Shown: positions 1 through 8,804, counted from the first letter of the stretch. The stretch is DNA of 64,000 bases from Acidobacteriota bacterium (GCA_008363385.1 RHKY01000023.1:1-64000); one strand, 5' to 3'. The notes: generated by a model not told the origin, from the sequence alone. Translations and numbers: made by a program.

Positions 1-952
1 CCGGGCGGGCCGCCCCGCCGGCCGGCCGCGCGGGCCCGGTCTCGGGGAAGCCGAGCAGCGGCCGGCCCCCGAGCCGGGCGGCGGCGATCGCCTCGACGGC
101 GTCGCCGATCCCCCGCTGGGAGCAGAAGCCGATCTCGTCCCAGGCCCGGACCGTGTCGGCCACCCGGGGCTTGCGCCCGGGCGGACCCTCCACCCGGAGC
201 CGGACGGGCCTCCCGGCCCTCACGGCCAGCGCGGCGAGGACCTCGGAGGGCCGGACGCCCAGGCCGCTCCCCAGGTTCAGCGTCCGCCCGGGGGGCCGCC
301 GGGAGAGGGCCAGCCGGACGCCGCGGGCGGCGTCCTCGACGTGGAGGAAGTCGGCCGGCTCGTCGGAGGCGAGGACGACCTCCTCTCCCGACAGGATCGC
401 CTCGAGGGCGTCGGCCGGGAACCGCCCCGGGGGAAAGCCCGGCCCCAGGAGCGGGAAGACCCGGAGGATCGCGAAAGAGATCGAGGCGGCGTGGAGCGCT
501 TCCTCCTCGCGGGCGCGCTGGACGAGGGCCGGGTCGTCGCCGGGGTCGAGCGGCTCGTCCTCCGCGGCCCGCTCCCCGGGCTCCGCGGCCTCCCGGTAGA
601 GCGCCGCGTCCGAGACGTGCAGGAAGAACGGCACGCGCCCCTCGACGCACGAGGAGAGGAGGGGGCCGAGCCCCGGCCCGTCCGGGGGGAAGAGGGCGGC
701 GTTGACGACGGCGTCCGGCGGGTCGTTCCTCAGGAGCGCGCGGACCGCCCCCGCGTCGGTCAGGTCGAGGCGGGAGAACTCCACCCCGGCCGGGGCGAGG
801 CTCCGGAGCCGCGCCAGGCGCGCCGCCCTGCCGTCCCCCCACTCCGCGAGGAGGTCGGCCGCGAGCACCCGAAAGCCCTGCCGGGCCAGCTCGAGGCAGA
901 CGGCGGAGCCGAGCAGCCCGGCGCCCCCGGCCACGAGGACCGGCCCGCTCAC
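1..952 (-). CDS. NAD(P)-dependent epimerase/dehydratase (SDR), 3' end outside window
   Basis: This frame reads from a GTG at 952 to the window edge without a stop, giving at least 317 residues. The N-terminus has a Rossmann dinucleotide-binding loop, [10 protein letters not shown], about residues 7-16. The later segments [11 protein letters not shown] and TLNLGSG are typical of extended short-chain dehydrogenases acting on nucleotide sugars. The usual catalytic YxxxK is not visible: the equivalent stretch, about residues 143-151, reads LVQRAREEE. The only nearby Tyr is Y119. The protein may therefore be an atypical SDR or a binding protein. The GTG follows a G-rich stretch that can act as a ribosome site. 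Substrate and pathway cannot be named. Confidence 0.8.
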   Translation of the reverse strand, partial: MSGPVLVAGGAGLLGSAVCLELARQGFRVLAADLLAEWGDGRAARLARLRSLAPAGVEFSRLDLTDAGAVRALLRNDPPDAVVNAALFPPDGPGLGPLLSSCVEGRVPFFLHVSDAALYREAAEPGERAAEDEPLDPGDDPALVQRAREEEALHAASISFAILRVFPLLGPGFPPGRFPADALEAILSGEEVVLASDEPADFLHVEDAARGVRLALSRRPPGRTLNLGSGLGVRPSEVLAALAVRAGRPVRLRVEGPPGRKPRVADTVRAWDEIGFCSQRGIGDAVEAIAAARLGGRPLLGFPETGPARPAGGAARP

Positions 953-1018
953 GGAGCCCCCCCGGGGACCGCTCCGGGCGAGCCGGCCGGGGAAGGGGAG
1001 CGCCTCCTCACGGACGGC

Positions 1019-1024
1019 ATTCTA
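1019..1024 (-). promoter_or_regulatory. -10 box TAGAAT for the SDR gene
   Basis: TAGAAT on the minus strand lies about 66 bases before the GTG at 952, so this gene would have a leader of roughly 60 bases. No good -35 is visible. Confidence 0.4.
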
Positions 1025-1041
1025 CGGACGCGCATCCCCCG

Positions 1042-1047
1042 TAAGAT
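1042..1047 (+). promoter_or_regulatory. -10 box TAAGAT, leaderless plsC promoter
   Basis: TAAGAT ends 8 bases before the ATG at 1056 and no Shine-Dalgarno lies between, so transcription would begin at or next to the start codon. Confidence 0.5.
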
Positions 1048-1055
1048 CCGGGCGG

Positions 1056-1823
1056 ATGCGGGCGCTCTACTCCCTCTGGTGCTGGACCGTCGGCGTCGTG
1101 GCGACCCTCGTCTTCGGCACCCTGGCGATCCTCACCTCCTGGGTCCCTCCGCGCGGGCGGGTCTACCTCTTCTGGGCCCGCGCGTGGGCGCGCGTCGTCA
1201 TCGCCGGCTGCGGCTTCCCGGTCCGGATCGAGGTCGACCCCGAAGCGCGCCGGACCTCGGCCGCGATCCTGATGGCCAACCACGAGTCGGTCCTCGACAT
1301 CTTCGTCCTCCTCGCCGCGGTCCCGCAGGACGTCCGGTTCCTGGCGAAGCGCTCGCTCTTCCAGATCCCGGTCCTCGGCTGGTCGATGTGGCTGGGCGGG
1401 TTCATCCCCGTCGACCGGGACCGGGCCGACAGCGCCCGCGAGGTCTTCGAGACCCTGGAGAAGAAGCTCGCCGAGGGGGTCTCGGTCCTGATCTTCCCCG
1501 AGGGGACCCGGTCGCGGGACGGCGAGCTCCTCCCGTTCAAGAAGTCGGGCTTCCTCCTCGCTCTGCGGACGGGCGCCCCGATCGTGCCCGTCGGCATCTC
1601 GGGCGCGCACGCCTCCCTCGGCCGCGGTGCCTTCGCGCTGACGCGCTGCCCGATCCACGTCCGCGTCGGCCGGCCCGTCCCGACGGAGGGGCTCGGCGTC
1701 TCCCGCCGCGCGGCGCTCATGGAGGAGGTCAGGGCGGCGATCCTCGCGGCGCGGTCCGGGCGCCCGGCGCGAGCCGACGACCGGCCCGAGGCCGAGGACC
1801 GGTCCGGCACCGGCGGCCGCTAG
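1056..1823 (+). CDS. plsC: 1-acyl-sn-glycerol-3-phosphate acyltransferase (PlsC family)
   Basis: This 255-residue membrane enzyme should transfer an acyl chain to the sn-2 position of lysophosphatidic acid, making phosphatidic acid for phospholipids. An N-terminal hydrophobic segment (about residues 5-30) anchors it to the inner membrane. The family motif NHESVLD (HX4D, residues 75-81) holds the catalytic His-Asp pair, and FPEGTRS (147-153) is the phosphate-binding motif. The length matches the family. The ATG at 1056 is preferred because it puts the membrane anchor at the start and has a -10 box just upstream; open frame continues further 5' but is arginine/proline-rich and has no homology. 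mrp follows 24 bases downstream. Confidence 0.92.
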   Translation: MRALYSLWCWTVGVVATLVFGTLAILTSWVPPRGRVYLFWARAWARVVIAGCGFPVRIEVDPEARRTSAAILMANHESVLDIFVLLAAVPQDVRFLAKRSLFQIPVLGWSMWLGGFIPVDRDRADSAREVFETLEKKLAEGVSVLIFPEGTRSRDGELLPFKKSGFLLALRTGAPIVPVGISGAHASLGRGAFALTRCPIHVRVGRPVPTEGLGVSRRAALMEEVRAAILAARSGRPARADDRPEAEDRSGTGGR

Positions 1824-1826
1824 AAT
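1821..1826 (+). promoter_or_regulatory. -10 box TAGAAT overlapping the plsC stop codon
   Basis: The plsC stop TAG (1821-1823) is also the first half of a near-consensus TAGAAT. Transcription would start around 1833, just before the mrp ribosome site. Confidence 0.45.
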
Positions 1827-1847
1827 CCGCGCCCGTAGGAGGGTCGC

Positions 1848-2903
1848 TTGCCCACTCCCGTCCTGAACGAAGAGTCCGCCCTCGAGGCGCTGCGCACCGT
1901 CAAGTACCCGGGCCTCTCCCGGGACATCGTCTCCTTCGGGTTCGTCAAGGACCTCGCGGTCGGGGGCGGGAACGTCTCGTTCCGCCTCCAGCTGACGAGC
2001 GACACGCCCGGCGTCGCCGACCAGATCGAGGCCGCCGCCGAAGCCGCGCTGCGGAAGCTCCCGGGGGTGACGGCCGTGACCATCGCCTCCGAGGTGAAGG
2101 GCCCGGCCCCCATCTCGGCCGCGGCCGCGCCTCCGGCGGCCGTCCTCCCCGGGACCCGCTTCACGGTCGCGGTCGCGTCCGGGAAGGGGGGCGTCGGCAA
2201 GTCGACCGTGGCCGCCAACCTGGCGATCGCGCTCGCCAGGCTCGGACACCGCGTGGGCCTCCTCGACTGCGACATCTACGGCCCCTCGCAGCAGCTGATG
2301 ATGGGGATCACCGAGCGCCCGTTCCTCGACGAGAGCGAGAAGATCCTCCCGATCGAGCGGCACGGGGTCCGCGTCATGTCGCTCGGCTTCCTGATGGACG
2401 TCGACACGCCGGTCATCTGGCGCGGGCCGATGGTCTTCAAGGCCGTCGAGCAGTTCCTCACCGACGTGGCCTGGGGCGAGCAGGACTTCCTCCTCGTCGA
2501 CCTGCCGCCCGGGACCGGGGACGCTCAGCTGACGCTGACGCAGAAGGTGGCCCTCTCCGGGGCGGTCGTCGTCACGACCCCGCAGGACGTGGCGCTGATC
2601 GACGCCCGCAAGGGGCTGGCGATGTTCCAGAAGGTGAACGTCCCCGTAATCGGGATCATCGAGAACATGAGCTACTACGAGTGCCCCAAGTGCGGGAACC
2701 GGGACCACATCTTCCGGCAGGGGGGCGGGCAGAGGACCGCGGACCTCCTGGGCGTCCCCTTCCTCGGGGAGGTCCCGATCGACCCTCGCGTCGCCCTGGC
2801 CGGAGACGGCGGGACGCCGATCGTGGCGGCCGAGCCGGAGTCGCTCGCGGCGAAGGCGTTCCTGGCACTCGCCGAGCACGTCGCCAAGACCGTGGGCGCC
2901 TGA
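1848..2903 (+). CDS. mrp: Mrp/ApbC-type P-loop ATPase, iron-sulfur cluster carrier
   Basis: This 351-residue cytoplasmic protein belongs to the Mrp/NBP35 family, which carries Fe-S clusters to target apoproteins. Residues about 1-90 form a MIP18/DUF59-like domain. From about residue 104 there is a ParA-like ATPase with the deviant Walker A motif [10 protein letters not shown], followed by [14 protein letters not shown] near residue 280 supplies the CxxC that bridges a cluster between two subunits. The start is a TTG chosen because AGGAGGG lies about 5 bases upstream and the frame then begins at the DUF59 domain. The transketolase gene follows after 23 bases, so the two may be co-transcribed. 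Confidence 0.93.
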   Translation: MPTPVLNEESALEALRTVKYPGLSRDIVSFGFVKDLAVGGGNVSFRLQLTSDTPGVADQIEAAAEAALRKLPGVTAVTIASEVKGPAPISAAAAPPAAVLPGTRFTVAVASGKGGVGKSTVAANLAIALARLGHRVGLLDCDIYGPSQQLMMGITERPFLDESEKILPIERHGVRVMSLGFLMDVDTPVIWRGPMVFKAVEQFLTDVAWGEQDFLLVDLPPGTGDAQLTLTQKVALSGAVVVTTPQDVALIDARKGLAMFQKVNVPVIGIIENMSYYECPKCGNRDHIFRQGGGQRTADLLGVPFLGEVPIDPRVALAGDGGTPIVAAEPESLAAKAFLALAEHVAKTVGA

Positions 2904-2926
2904 GGGGGCGCCGAGAGGAGGAGCCG

Positions 2927-4942
2927 ATGACCGACCGCCCGTCCGCCTCCGAGCCGGCCGCCGAGGACCTGGCCGCCATCCGCCGTCTCGCCGCCGACAC
3001 GGTCCGGACGCTCGCGGTGGACGGAGTGCAGAAGGCGAACTCCGGCCACCCGGGGATGCCGATGGGGATGGCCGACGCCGCCGTCGTCCTCTTCACCCGG
3101 TTCCTCTGGTTCGACCCCGCGACCCCCACCTGGCCCGACCGCGACCGCTTCGTCCTCTCGGCGGGCCACGGCTCGATGCTCCTCTACTCGCTCCTCCACC
3201 TCTCCGGCTTCGACCTCCCGCTCGAGCAGCTGAGGAGCTTCCGCCAGTGGGGGAGCCTCACTCCGGGCCACCCGGAGCGCGGCCTGACGCCGGGAGTGGA
3301 GACGACGACCGGGCCGCTCGGCCAGGGGATCTCCACCGCCGTCGGCCTCGCGCTCGCCGAGCGGCTGCTGGCTTCGCGGTTCAACCGGCCCGGGTTCGAC
3401 GTGGTGGACCACCGGACGTTCGTGATCGCCAGCGACGGCGACCTGATGGAAGGGGTCTCGCACGAGGCGTGCGCGCTCGCGGGCCACCTCTGTCTCGGGA
3501 AGCTCGTCGTCCTCTGGGACGACAACCGGATCTCGATCGACGGGCCGACCTCGCTCTCGTTCAGCGAGGACGTCCTCGCGCGCTTCTCGGCCTACGGGTG
3601 GCACGTCCAGCGCGTGGACGGGCACGACGCCCTCGCCGTGGAGAAGGCCATCGAGGCGGCCTGCGAAGAGAAGGCGCGGCCGTCCCTCGTCGCCTGCCGG
3701 ACGCACATCGGCTTCGGCAGCCCGAACCGGCAGGACACCAGCAAGGCCCACGGCGAGCCGCTCGGCCCCGACGAGGTGCGCCTGACGAAGGAGAGGCTCG
3801 GCTGGCCGACCGAGGAGCCGTTCCGCGTCCCCGACGAGGTCCGCTCGTTCTTCCACGCGGCGGCCGCGCGGGGGACCGCGGCGCGCGTGGCCTGGGAGAA
3901 GCGCCTCGAGGAGTACGCCGTCGCGCACCACGACCTGGCGGCGGCGTTCCGTGCCGCGACGGCCGGCGAGCTGCCGGCGGGCTGGGAGGCGAAGCTCCCG
4001 GCGTTCTCGCCGGAGAAGCCGCTGGCCACGCGCGCGGCCTCCGGCTCCGTCCTGGACGCCCTGGCGCCGGTCGTCGCCTCCCTCGTCGGGGGCTCGGCCG
4101 ACCTGACCCCCTCGAACAACACGCGGCCGAAGGGAGGTTCGGACGTCACGCGCGAGGACTTCTCCGGCGCCTACCTCCGCTTCGGCGTCCGCGAGCACGG
4201 GATGGGGGCGATCCTGAACGGCCTGGCCCTCCACGGGGGGCTCCGTCCGTACGGCGGGACGTTCCTCGTCTTCTCGGACTACATGAAGCCGGCGGTCCGG
4301 CTGGCCGCGATGATGGAGCTGCCGGTCGTCTTCGTCTGGACGCACGACTCGATCGGCCTGGGGGAGGACGGCCCCACCCACCAGCCCGTCGAGCAGCTGA
4401 CGGGCCTGCGCGCGATCCCGGGGCTCCACGTCTTCCGCCCGGCCGACGCCAACGAGACCGCCCTGGGGTGGAGGCACGCGCTCGGTCGCGGGCACGGCCC
4501 GACGGGGCTCGTCCTGACGCGGCAGGCGGTGCCCGTCCTCCCGGCGAACGAAGGGGCGCTCCGGGGCGGGTACGTGGTGGCGGACGCGGAGGAGCCGAAG
4601 GCGATCCTGATCGGGTCGGGCTCCGAGGTGCACGTCGCCCTCGAGGCGCAGCGCCTGCTGGCCGGAAAGGGCGTCGCCGCGCGGGTCGTCTCGATGCCGT
4701 GCCGGGAGCTGTTCGACGAGCAGCCGGAGGAGTACCGCCAGAGCGTCCTCCCGCGCGCCGTCCGGGCCCGGGTGGCGGTCGAGGCGGGCGCCACCCTCGG
4801 CTGGGGCCGGTACGTCGGCCTCGACGGGGCCGTCGTGGGGCTGGACCGGTACGGCGCCTCGGCGCCGTGGCAGACGCTCTACGAGAAGCTCGGGATCACC
4901 GCAGAGCGCGTGGCGGCGGAGGCGCTCCGGGTCCTCGGGTGA
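2927..4942 (+). CDS. tkt: transketolase
   Basis: This 671-residue enzyme moves two-carbon ketol units between sugar phosphates in the pentose phosphate or Calvin-type pathways, using thiamine diphosphate and a divalent metal. The N-terminal half shows [10 protein letters not shown] (about residues 38-47) and the metal/ThDP motif SDGDLMEG. The central half has the catalytic Glu in FGVREHGMG, and the C-terminal domain ends normally. Length is standard for the family. The ATG at 2927 has a GGAGGAG ribosome site close upstream. The same frame stays open far upstream, but that stretch is antisense or out of frame with plsC and mrp and is not part of the protein. Confidence 0.96.
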   Translation: MTDRPSASEPAAEDLAAIRRLAADTVRTLAVDGVQKANSGHPGMPMGMADAAVVLFTRFLWFDPATPTWPDRDRFVLSAGHGSMLLYSLLHLSGFDLPLEQLRSFRQWGSLTPGHPERGLTPGVETTTGPLGQGISTAVGLALAERLLASRFNRPGFDVVDHRTFVIASDGDLMEGVSHEACALAGHLCLGKLVVLWDDNRISIDGPTSLSFSEDVLARFSAYGWHVQRVDGHDALAVEKAIEAACEEKARPSLVACRTHIGFGSPNRQDTSKAHGEPLGPDEVRLTKERLGWPTEEPFRVPDEVRSFFHAAAARGTAARVAWEKRLEEYAVAHHDLAAAFRAATAGELPAGWEAKLPAFSPEKPLATRAASGSVLDALAPVVASLVGGSADLTPSNNTRPKGGSDVTREDFSGAYLRFGVREHGMGAILNGLALHGGLRPYGGTFLVFSDYMKPAVRLAAMMELPVVFVWTHDSIGLGEDGPTHQPVEQLTGLRAIPGLHVFRPADANETALGWRHALGRGHGPTGLVLTRQAVPVLPANEGALRGGYVVADAEEPKAILIGSGSEVHVALEAQRLLAGKGVAARVVSMPCRELFDEQPEEYRQSVLPRAVRARVAVEAGATLGWGRYVGLDGAVVGLDRYGASAPWQTLYEKLGITAERVAAEALRVLG

Positions 4943-4951
4943 AGAGCCGGC

Positions 4952-4992
4952 TCCGGCCGGCCGGGGCCCCGCGGGGGCCGCGGCCGGCCGGA
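4952..4992. terminator. bidirectional terminator hairpin between tkt and the OmpA-like gene
   Basis: An 11-bp perfect inverted repeat (TCCGGCCGGCC at 4952-4962 with GGCCGGCCGGA at 4982-4992) encloses a second small stem (GGCCCC/GGGGCC). It lies between convergent gene ends, so it can serve both strands. There is no T-run. Confidence 0.6.
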
Positions 4993-5006
4993 CGCCATGG
5001 CTCGGG

Positions 5007-6524
5007 TCAGCGGGGCTTGGCGGGCTCGGCCGGCGCCGGGGCGGTCTTGGGCGCCGCCTCGATCTTCCCCTCGGCGACGACGATCTCGACCCTCCGGTTC
5101 TTCGCCCGCCCGTCGGCGGTGTCGTTCGGGGCCACCGGGTTCTCCGGTCCGTATCCCTCGTAAGCCATCCGGGTCTCGGCGATCCCCAGCTCGCGCAGGA
5201 AGGCGAAGACGTTCATCGCCCGCTCGGACGAGAGCTTCTGGTTCGTCGCGGCGCTGCCCGTCGAGTCGGTGTAGCCCTCGACTCGGATGTTCAGGTCGGG
5301 GAGCATCATCAGGATCCCGGAGAGCTTCCCGAGCGTCACCCTCGTGTCCGGCTTGAGCGTGGCCTTCCCCGTGTCGAACGAGATCCCGGGGAGGTTGACG
5401 ACGAGGCCGCGGGCGGTCTTCTTCGTCTCGGCCACCCTCTCGAGGGCGCCGCCGAGGCGGGAGGCCAGCGCGTCGCGCTCCTTCTTCAGCGCCGCCTGCT
5501 CCTGCTCGAGCTTCGCCTTCTCCGCGAGGAGCGCCGCCTTGTCCGTCTCCAGCGAGGCCTTGGCCGCGGTGAGGGCGGCCGCCGCCTTCTTGGTCTGCTC
5601 CAGGTCGAGCTGGGTCTCTCGGCGCAGCTTCTCGAGCTCGACCATCGCCTCCTCGGTCTGCTTGCGCCGGTCCGCCTCGGAGAGCGCCGCCTGCCGGAGC
5701 TGCTCCTCCTGCGCCCGGCGCTCCGCCTCGACGCGGGCCGCCTCGTCGGCGGCGCGCTTCCTGTAGAGGTCCCGGATCGCCTCGGAGGCCAGGGAGACGG
5801 TCCTCCGGCTGTAGTCGAGGACGGCCTTGCCGCTCCCTCCCGACTTCGTGGAGTTCTGGGCCTGCGCGAAGGTGCGGCGCGCCTCCTCCATCGACTTCGG
5901 GTTCACCGAGGCGGCCCCGACCTTCTCGGCCAGGGCCAGGACGTTCCGCGCCTGGACGAGGGAGAGCGGCTCGTCGCTCTTCCACTCCATGTTGCCGATC
6001 GACGGGTTGGCGGCCTTGGCCTCGGAGACGAACTTCGAGTAGGTGAACGGGGCGCTCGGGGCCTTGCCGGCCGGCGCGGCCTGGCTCGTGAACACGACGA
6101 GGTCCCCGGTCCGCGTCACGCCGGGGAACGGCTCGGCCGTCACCATCAGGCCGAACTGCTTCTTCCCCGTCTGGAAGGTGACGTCGCCGCTCGGGTCCTC
6201 GACGAAGAGCTCGCCCAGGTTCTCGGCGACCCCGTCCTTGGTCACCGACCAGAGGACGTAGGACGTGACGTCGCCGCCGTAGAGGAGGGCCGGCTTCATC
6301 TTCTTCCAGGAGACCTGGACCTTCGTCTGCGGCCCCTCGGCCCGGACCGAGGCCTGAAGGACCGCTCCCGCCGGGGCCCGGTCCGTCGCCGCGAAGGTCA
6401 GGTCGATCGTCTTCCGCTCCGGGAACTGGACGGCCGAGAGGTTCACCTCGGCGGCCGTGGCGGGAAGGACGGACCCCAGGGCCGCGACCAGCCCGAGGGC
6501 CGCGGCGGCCATCTTGATTCGCAT
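5007..6524 (-). CDS. OmpA-family envelope protein with coiled coil
   Basis: This 505-residue protein has a signal peptide (residues 1 to about 24, ending ATAA) followed by a unique N-terminal domain. A basic/acidic segment then follows, and from about residues 255 to 360 there is a long coiled coil rich in A, E, K and R. The C-terminal 110 residues form an OmpA/Pal/MotB peptidoglycan-binding domain with ISFDTGKATLKPD, GYTDSTG and NRRVEIVV. The likely role is tethering the outer membrane or an envelope complex to peptidoglycan through the periplasm. The ATG at 6524 has AGGAGGG about 7 bases upstream. The architecture is common in Acidobacteriota and Myxococcota, but no specific function is known to me. 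Confidence 0.85.
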   Translation of the reverse strand: MRIKMAAAALGLVAALGSVLPATAAEVNLSAVQFPERKTIDLTFAATDRAPAGAVLQASVRAEGPQTKVQVSWKKMKPALLYGGDVTSYVLWSVTKDGVAENLGELFVEDPSGDVTFQTGKKQFGLMVTAEPFPGVTRTGDLVVFTSQAAPAGKAPSAPFTYSKFVSEAKAANPSIGNMEWKSDEPLSLVQARNVLALAEKVGAASVNPKSMEEARRTFAQAQNSTKSGGSGKAVLDYSRRTVSLASEAIRDLYRKRAADEAARVEAERRAQEEQLRQAALSEADRRKQTEEAMVELEKLRRETQLDLEQTKKAAAALTAAKASLETDKAALLAEKAKLEQEQAALKKERDALASRLGGALERVAETKKTARGLVVNLPGISFDTGKATLKPDTRVTLGKLSGILMMLPDLNIRVEGYTDSTGSAATNQKLSSERAMNVFAFLRELGIAETRMAYEGYGPENPVAPNDTADGRAKNRRVEIVVAEGKIEAAPKTAPAPAEPAKPR

Positions 6525-6576
6525 CGTGATTCCCTCCTCGAGCCCGTCCGCCTCGCGGACCGGGCGCGTCCGGGCG

Positions 6577-6582
6577 ATTCTA
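6577..6582 (-). promoter_or_regulatory. -10 box TAGAAT overlapping the hydrolase stop codon
   Basis: The stop codon TAG of the upstream hydrolase (6582-6580) forms the first half of TAGAAT on the minus strand. It would give a leader of about 45 bases with AGGAGGG for the OmpA-like gene. Confidence 0.45.
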
Positions 6583-7470
6583 TCGGCCTTCCGGGGACTC
6601 GGGTCCCGGCCGGAGGAAGGCCACGAGGAGCCTGTTCACCTGCTCGGGCGCGTCTGCGTGGACCCAGTGGCTCGCTTCCGGGATCCGCTCGACCGTCAGG
6701 TCCGTGACCCAGCGGTCGAGGCCCTCGAGGAGGCCGGGGCCGAGATAGCGGTCCCGCTCCCCCCAGACCACGAGCGTGGGGCACCCGACGCGCCGGGAGC
6801 GGAAGCCGAGCCGCGCCGTCCTCGGCCGGAAGACGGCGCGGTAGTAGTTGAGCGCGGAGGTGAGCGCCCCGGGGAGGAGGATCGCCTCCCGGAACCGCTC
6901 GATCTCCTCGCGCGTGAAGGCGTCCGGCCGCACCGGGTCGTCCCGGAGGACCCTCTTCACGAAGCCGGCGCGGTTCGCCCGGAGGAGCTCCTCGGGCAGC
7001 CACGGCAGCTGGAAGAAGAAGACGTACCAGGAGCGCCGGAGCTGCGAGAGGGTCCCGAGCTCCCGCCGGAAGGCAGCCGGGTGGGGGGAGTTCAGGACGA
7101 CGAGGCGCTCGACGAGGTCCGGGTAGTACCGGGGCAGGTTCCACGCGACGGCCCCGCCCCAGTCGTGGCCGACGACCGAGACGCGCGGGGCACCGAGGTG
7201 CGACGCGAGCGCCGCGACGTCCTTCGCCAGCTCCTCGACGTGGTACGCGGCCACCCCCCGGGGCTTGCCCGAGAGGTTGTACCCGCGCATGTCGGGCGCG
7301 ACGGCCCGGAAACCCGCCTCTGCGAGCGCGGGGATCTGCCGCCGCCACGAGAGCCAGAAGTCCGGGAAGCCGTGCAGGAGCAGGACGACCGGTCCCGCGC
7401 CCGCCTCGACCCAGTGGAGGCGCACGCCGTTCACCTCGGCCTCGTGGTGGGTCCAGGGCTCCCCGCTCAC
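6580..7470 (-). CDS. alpha/beta hydrolase, epoxide hydrolase-like
   Basis: This 296-residue cytoplasmic protein is an alpha/beta-fold hydrolase of the epoxide hydrolase/haloalkane dehalogenase branch. HGFPDFWLSW (33-42) supplies the oxyanion hole. The nucleophile elbow GHDWGG (101-106) has Asp103 rather than Ser, as expected for epoxide hydrolases, and the catalytic His is in EASHWVHADAPEQ near the C-terminus. Length and layout match soluble epoxide hydrolases, although haloalkane or haloacetate dehalogenase activity is possible. The GTG start has a TAACCT hexamer 8 bases upstream and no ribosome site, so the message is probably leaderless. The gene is divergent from the YecH-like gene. Confidence 0.87.
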   Translation of the reverse strand: MSGEPWTHHEAEVNGVRLHWVEAGAGPVVLLLHGFPDFWLSWRRQIPALAEAGFRAVAPDMRGYNLSGKPRGVAAYHVEELAKDVAALASHLGAPRVSVVGHDWGGAVAWNLPRYYPDLVERLVVLNSPHPAAFRRELGTLSQLRRSWYVFFFQLPWLPEELLRANRAGFVKRVLRDDPVRPDAFTREEIERFREAILLPGALTSALNYYRAVFRPRTARLGFRSRRVGCPTLVVWGERDRYLGPGLLEGLDRWVTDLTVERIPEASHWVHADAPEQVNRLLVAFLRPGPESPEGR

Positions 7471-7478
7471 CGGGACGC

Positions 7479-7484
7479 AGGTTA
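7479..7484 (-). promoter_or_regulatory. -10 box TAACCT, leaderless hydrolase promoter
   Basis: TAACCT on the minus strand ends 8 bases before the GTG at 7470, with no ribosome site between. Confidence 0.5.
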
Positions 7485-7502
7485 GCGCCGTTTCCCGACG
7501 GG

Positions 7503-7516
7503 ATGACCCAGGTCAT
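7503..7516. promoter_or_regulatory. palindromic operator candidate between divergent promoters
   Basis: ATGACC-CA-GGTCAT is a perfect 6-bp inverted repeat with a 2-base centre. It is about -40 from the predicted start of the hydrolase message and about -43 from that of the YecH-like message, so one regulator could act on both. Confidence 0.45.
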
Positions 7517-7538
7517 ACGGGCCGGGCCCCCGACCGGC

Positions 7539-7544
7539 TATCCT
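7539..7544 (+). promoter_or_regulatory. -10 box TATCCT, leaderless YecH-like promoter
   Basis: TATCCT is followed by 8 bases and then the ATG at 7553. No ribosome site intervenes. Confidence 0.5.
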
Positions 7545-7552
7545 CCGCGCCC

Positions 7553-7813
7553 ATGAGCGACGCCGCGACGACGAACGTCTTCTACGGCCACGAGGTCCTC
7601 GAGGTCCTCGCCTCCCTCGGCGGGAGGGCCGACCGCCGGAGCCTGGAGGCCGCCGTGGCGACGCGGCTGGGGCCGGACGCCGTCTTCTGCAACTGCTCCG
7701 GCGAGCGGTTCGCCTTCGACGAGCTGCTCGGGTTCCTGGCCTCCCGGAACAAGCTGGCGCTGGCGGGGGACACGGTCTCGCTCGGTCCGGTCCCGGGCTG
7801 CTCCGGGCATTGA
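7553..7813 (+). CDS. YecH-like small metal-binding protein (DUF2492)
   Basis: This 86-residue protein resembles Escherichia coli YecH. The shared order is GHEVLE, SLEAAVATRLGPDAVFCNCS, then FDELLGFLASRNKLAL and a C-terminal GCSGH. The family is annotated as metal-binding. Cysteines in CNCS and GC and the histidines near both ends are the likely ligands, which is an inference from conservation. In E. coli yecH sits beside the ferritin gene ftnA; here bacterioferritin is about 4 kb away. The ATG at 7553 follows a TATCCT hexamer by 8 bases. Confidence 0.82.
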   Translation: MSDAATTNVFYGHEVLEVLASLGGRADRRSLEAAVATRLGPDAVFCNCSGERFAFDELLGFLASRNKLALAGDTVSLGPVPGCSGH

Positions 7814-7816
7814 GTT

Positions 7817-7936
7817 TCTCGGGGGAACCCCCGCGGCCAGCGCGCTGCGCGCTCGAACCGGCGACGCCGGGGCCCCACCCCCGGCGTCCCCCCGAACCCC
7901 CTCCGACGCGAGCCGAACGAGCGTCTCGGGGGAACC
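7817..7936. repeat. intergenic element flanked by 13-bp direct repeats
   Basis: TCTCGGGGGAACC occurs at 7817-7829 and 7924-7936, flanking about 95 bases that contain a small GCGCGC stem and the strong hairpin at 7863-7888. It sits between convergent genes and codes for nothing recognisable. It may be a small non-autonomous element or a species-specific intergenic repeat. Confidence 0.4.
7863..7888. terminator. strong hairpin, probable bidirectional terminator
   Basis: GACGCCGGGG and CCCCGGCGTC form a perfect 10-bp stem with a 6-base loop between two convergent genes. There is no clear T-run. Confidence 0.6.
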
Positions 7937-7943
7937 GGGCGGG

Positions 7944-8666
7944 CTACTCCTCGGACCGCGGCTTGCGGATCACCTTGATCTCGACCTGCTCGCCGTCGCC
8001 GGACGCGGTGACGAGCCGGTGGCCGGGGAGCGGGACGACGGCGCCGGACTCGATCAGCTCGTCGAGGGCCTTCTCCACCGTCTCGCGGGTCCTCGCGTCG
8101 GCGCCGGCGAGGGCCTTCAGGTCGTTCTTCCCGAGGAGGTCGGCCGCCTTCGGCCGCTCCGCGTCGCCGAACCAGTAGGCGTGGGCGCCGGGGGAGACGA
8201 CGACGCGGCGCTCGCCGCTGCCCCCCTTCTCCATCACGACGACCTTCTTCTCGCAGCGGGCGCCTTCCTTCCCGCCCGGGCTCACGACGGTGAACGTGCG
8301 GGCCGGGGAGCCGCCCTCTTCGTCGCCGCCGCCGACGAGGACGAGGGGACCGCCCGAGAGCACCCTCACCTCGTAGCTCTTCTCGCCGACCTTCAGCGCG
8401 AATCCCTTCTCCGTCCGCGTGACCTCGACGGGCCTCCCGCCCTCGCTCGTGACGGTCCGCGTCTCGCCGACCGAGAGCTCGGGCACCTTCACGACCGTGG
8501 CGTCGGGTTCCGCCGACGTCCTGACCGAGATGGTCGTCTCCAGCTCGTCGTCGGGGTCCGCGTTCGAGTCGGGGTCGAGCGGGAAGAGGGGGGCCGCGAC
8601 GGCGGCGGCGCAGACGCAGGCCGAGAGGGCGAAGAGACCGCCCTTTCCGATCAGGTCCAGCTTCAT
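7944..8666 (-). CDS. secreted protein, probable target of the adjacent sigma54 system
   Basis: I do not recognise this 240-residue protein. It begins with a signal peptide (residues 1 to about 25, LFALSACVCAAAVAA). An acidic linker rich in D, E and N follows, and then a mostly beta region of short Val/Thr-rich strands. The final 60 residues are helical and basic. Only three Cys are present, two of them in the signal peptide. The ATG is preceded by GGAGGTCCCC, a good ribosome site. About 60-75 bases upstream is a near-perfect sigma54 promoter, and beyond it two palindromic enhancer sites, with the NtrC-type regulator gene ending at 8819. It is therefore the probable output of that two-component system, perhaps an envelope-stress factor. 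Confidence 0.75.
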   Translation of the reverse strand: MKLDLIGKGGLFALSACVCAAAVAAPLFPLDPDSNADPDDELETTISVRTSAEPDATVVKVPELSVGETRTVTSEGGRPVEVTRTEKGFALKVGEKSYEVRVLSGGPLVLVGGGDEEGGSPARTFTVVSPGGKEGARCEKKVVVMEKGGSGERRVVVSPGAHAYWFGDAERPKAADLLGKNDLKALAGADARTRETVEKALDELIESGAVVPLPGHRLVTASGDGEQVEIKVIRKPRSEE

Positions 8667-8724
8667 GGGGGACCTCCGTGTGTCTCTGGTCTCGCCCGGG
8701 GGACCCGGGCCGCCCCGGGGAAGC

Positions 8725-8739
8725 GCAAGAGCCGGGCCA
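8725..8739 (-). promoter_or_regulatory. sigma54 (-24/-12) promoter
   Basis: The minus strand reads TGGCCCG-GCTC-TTGC from 8739 to 8725. Against the sigma54 consensus TGGCACG-N4-TTGC only one base differs, and the GG-to-GC spacing is exact. Transcription would start near 8713, giving a leader of about 47 bases before the ATG at 8666. Confidence 0.8.
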
Positions 8740-8770
8740 GCCCGCAGCCCGCGCCCGTGCCGGTCCTGCA

Positions 8771-8804
8771 TCCCGATTTCGGGAAACGGGTCCCGCTCTC
8801 GGGA
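8771..8804. promoter_or_regulatory. pair of enhancer (UAS) palindromes for the NtrC-type regulator
   Basis: TCCCGATTTCGGGA (8771-8784) and TCCCGCTCTCGGGA (8791-8804) match at 12 of 14 bases, are each palindromic, and have centres exactly 20 bp apart, two helical turns. They lie about 65 and 85 bases upstream of the predicted sigma54 start, where activator dimers usually bind. Confidence 0.75.

Noticed and set aside
1008-2879. Large minus-strand open frame opposite plsC and mrp
   Set aside because: It is a shadow of two convincing plus-strand genes, with no recognisable domain or ribosome site.
341-2926. Long open frame continuous with transketolase on its 5' side
   Set aside because: It is out of frame with plsC and mrp or antisense to the SDR gene, is Arg/Pro/Gly-rich and shows no domain. 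High GC content removes stop codons.
8745-8765. Second possible sigma54 site beginning GGCACG on the minus strand
   Set aside because: The GG-to-GC distance is one base too long; the element at 8725-8739 is exact.
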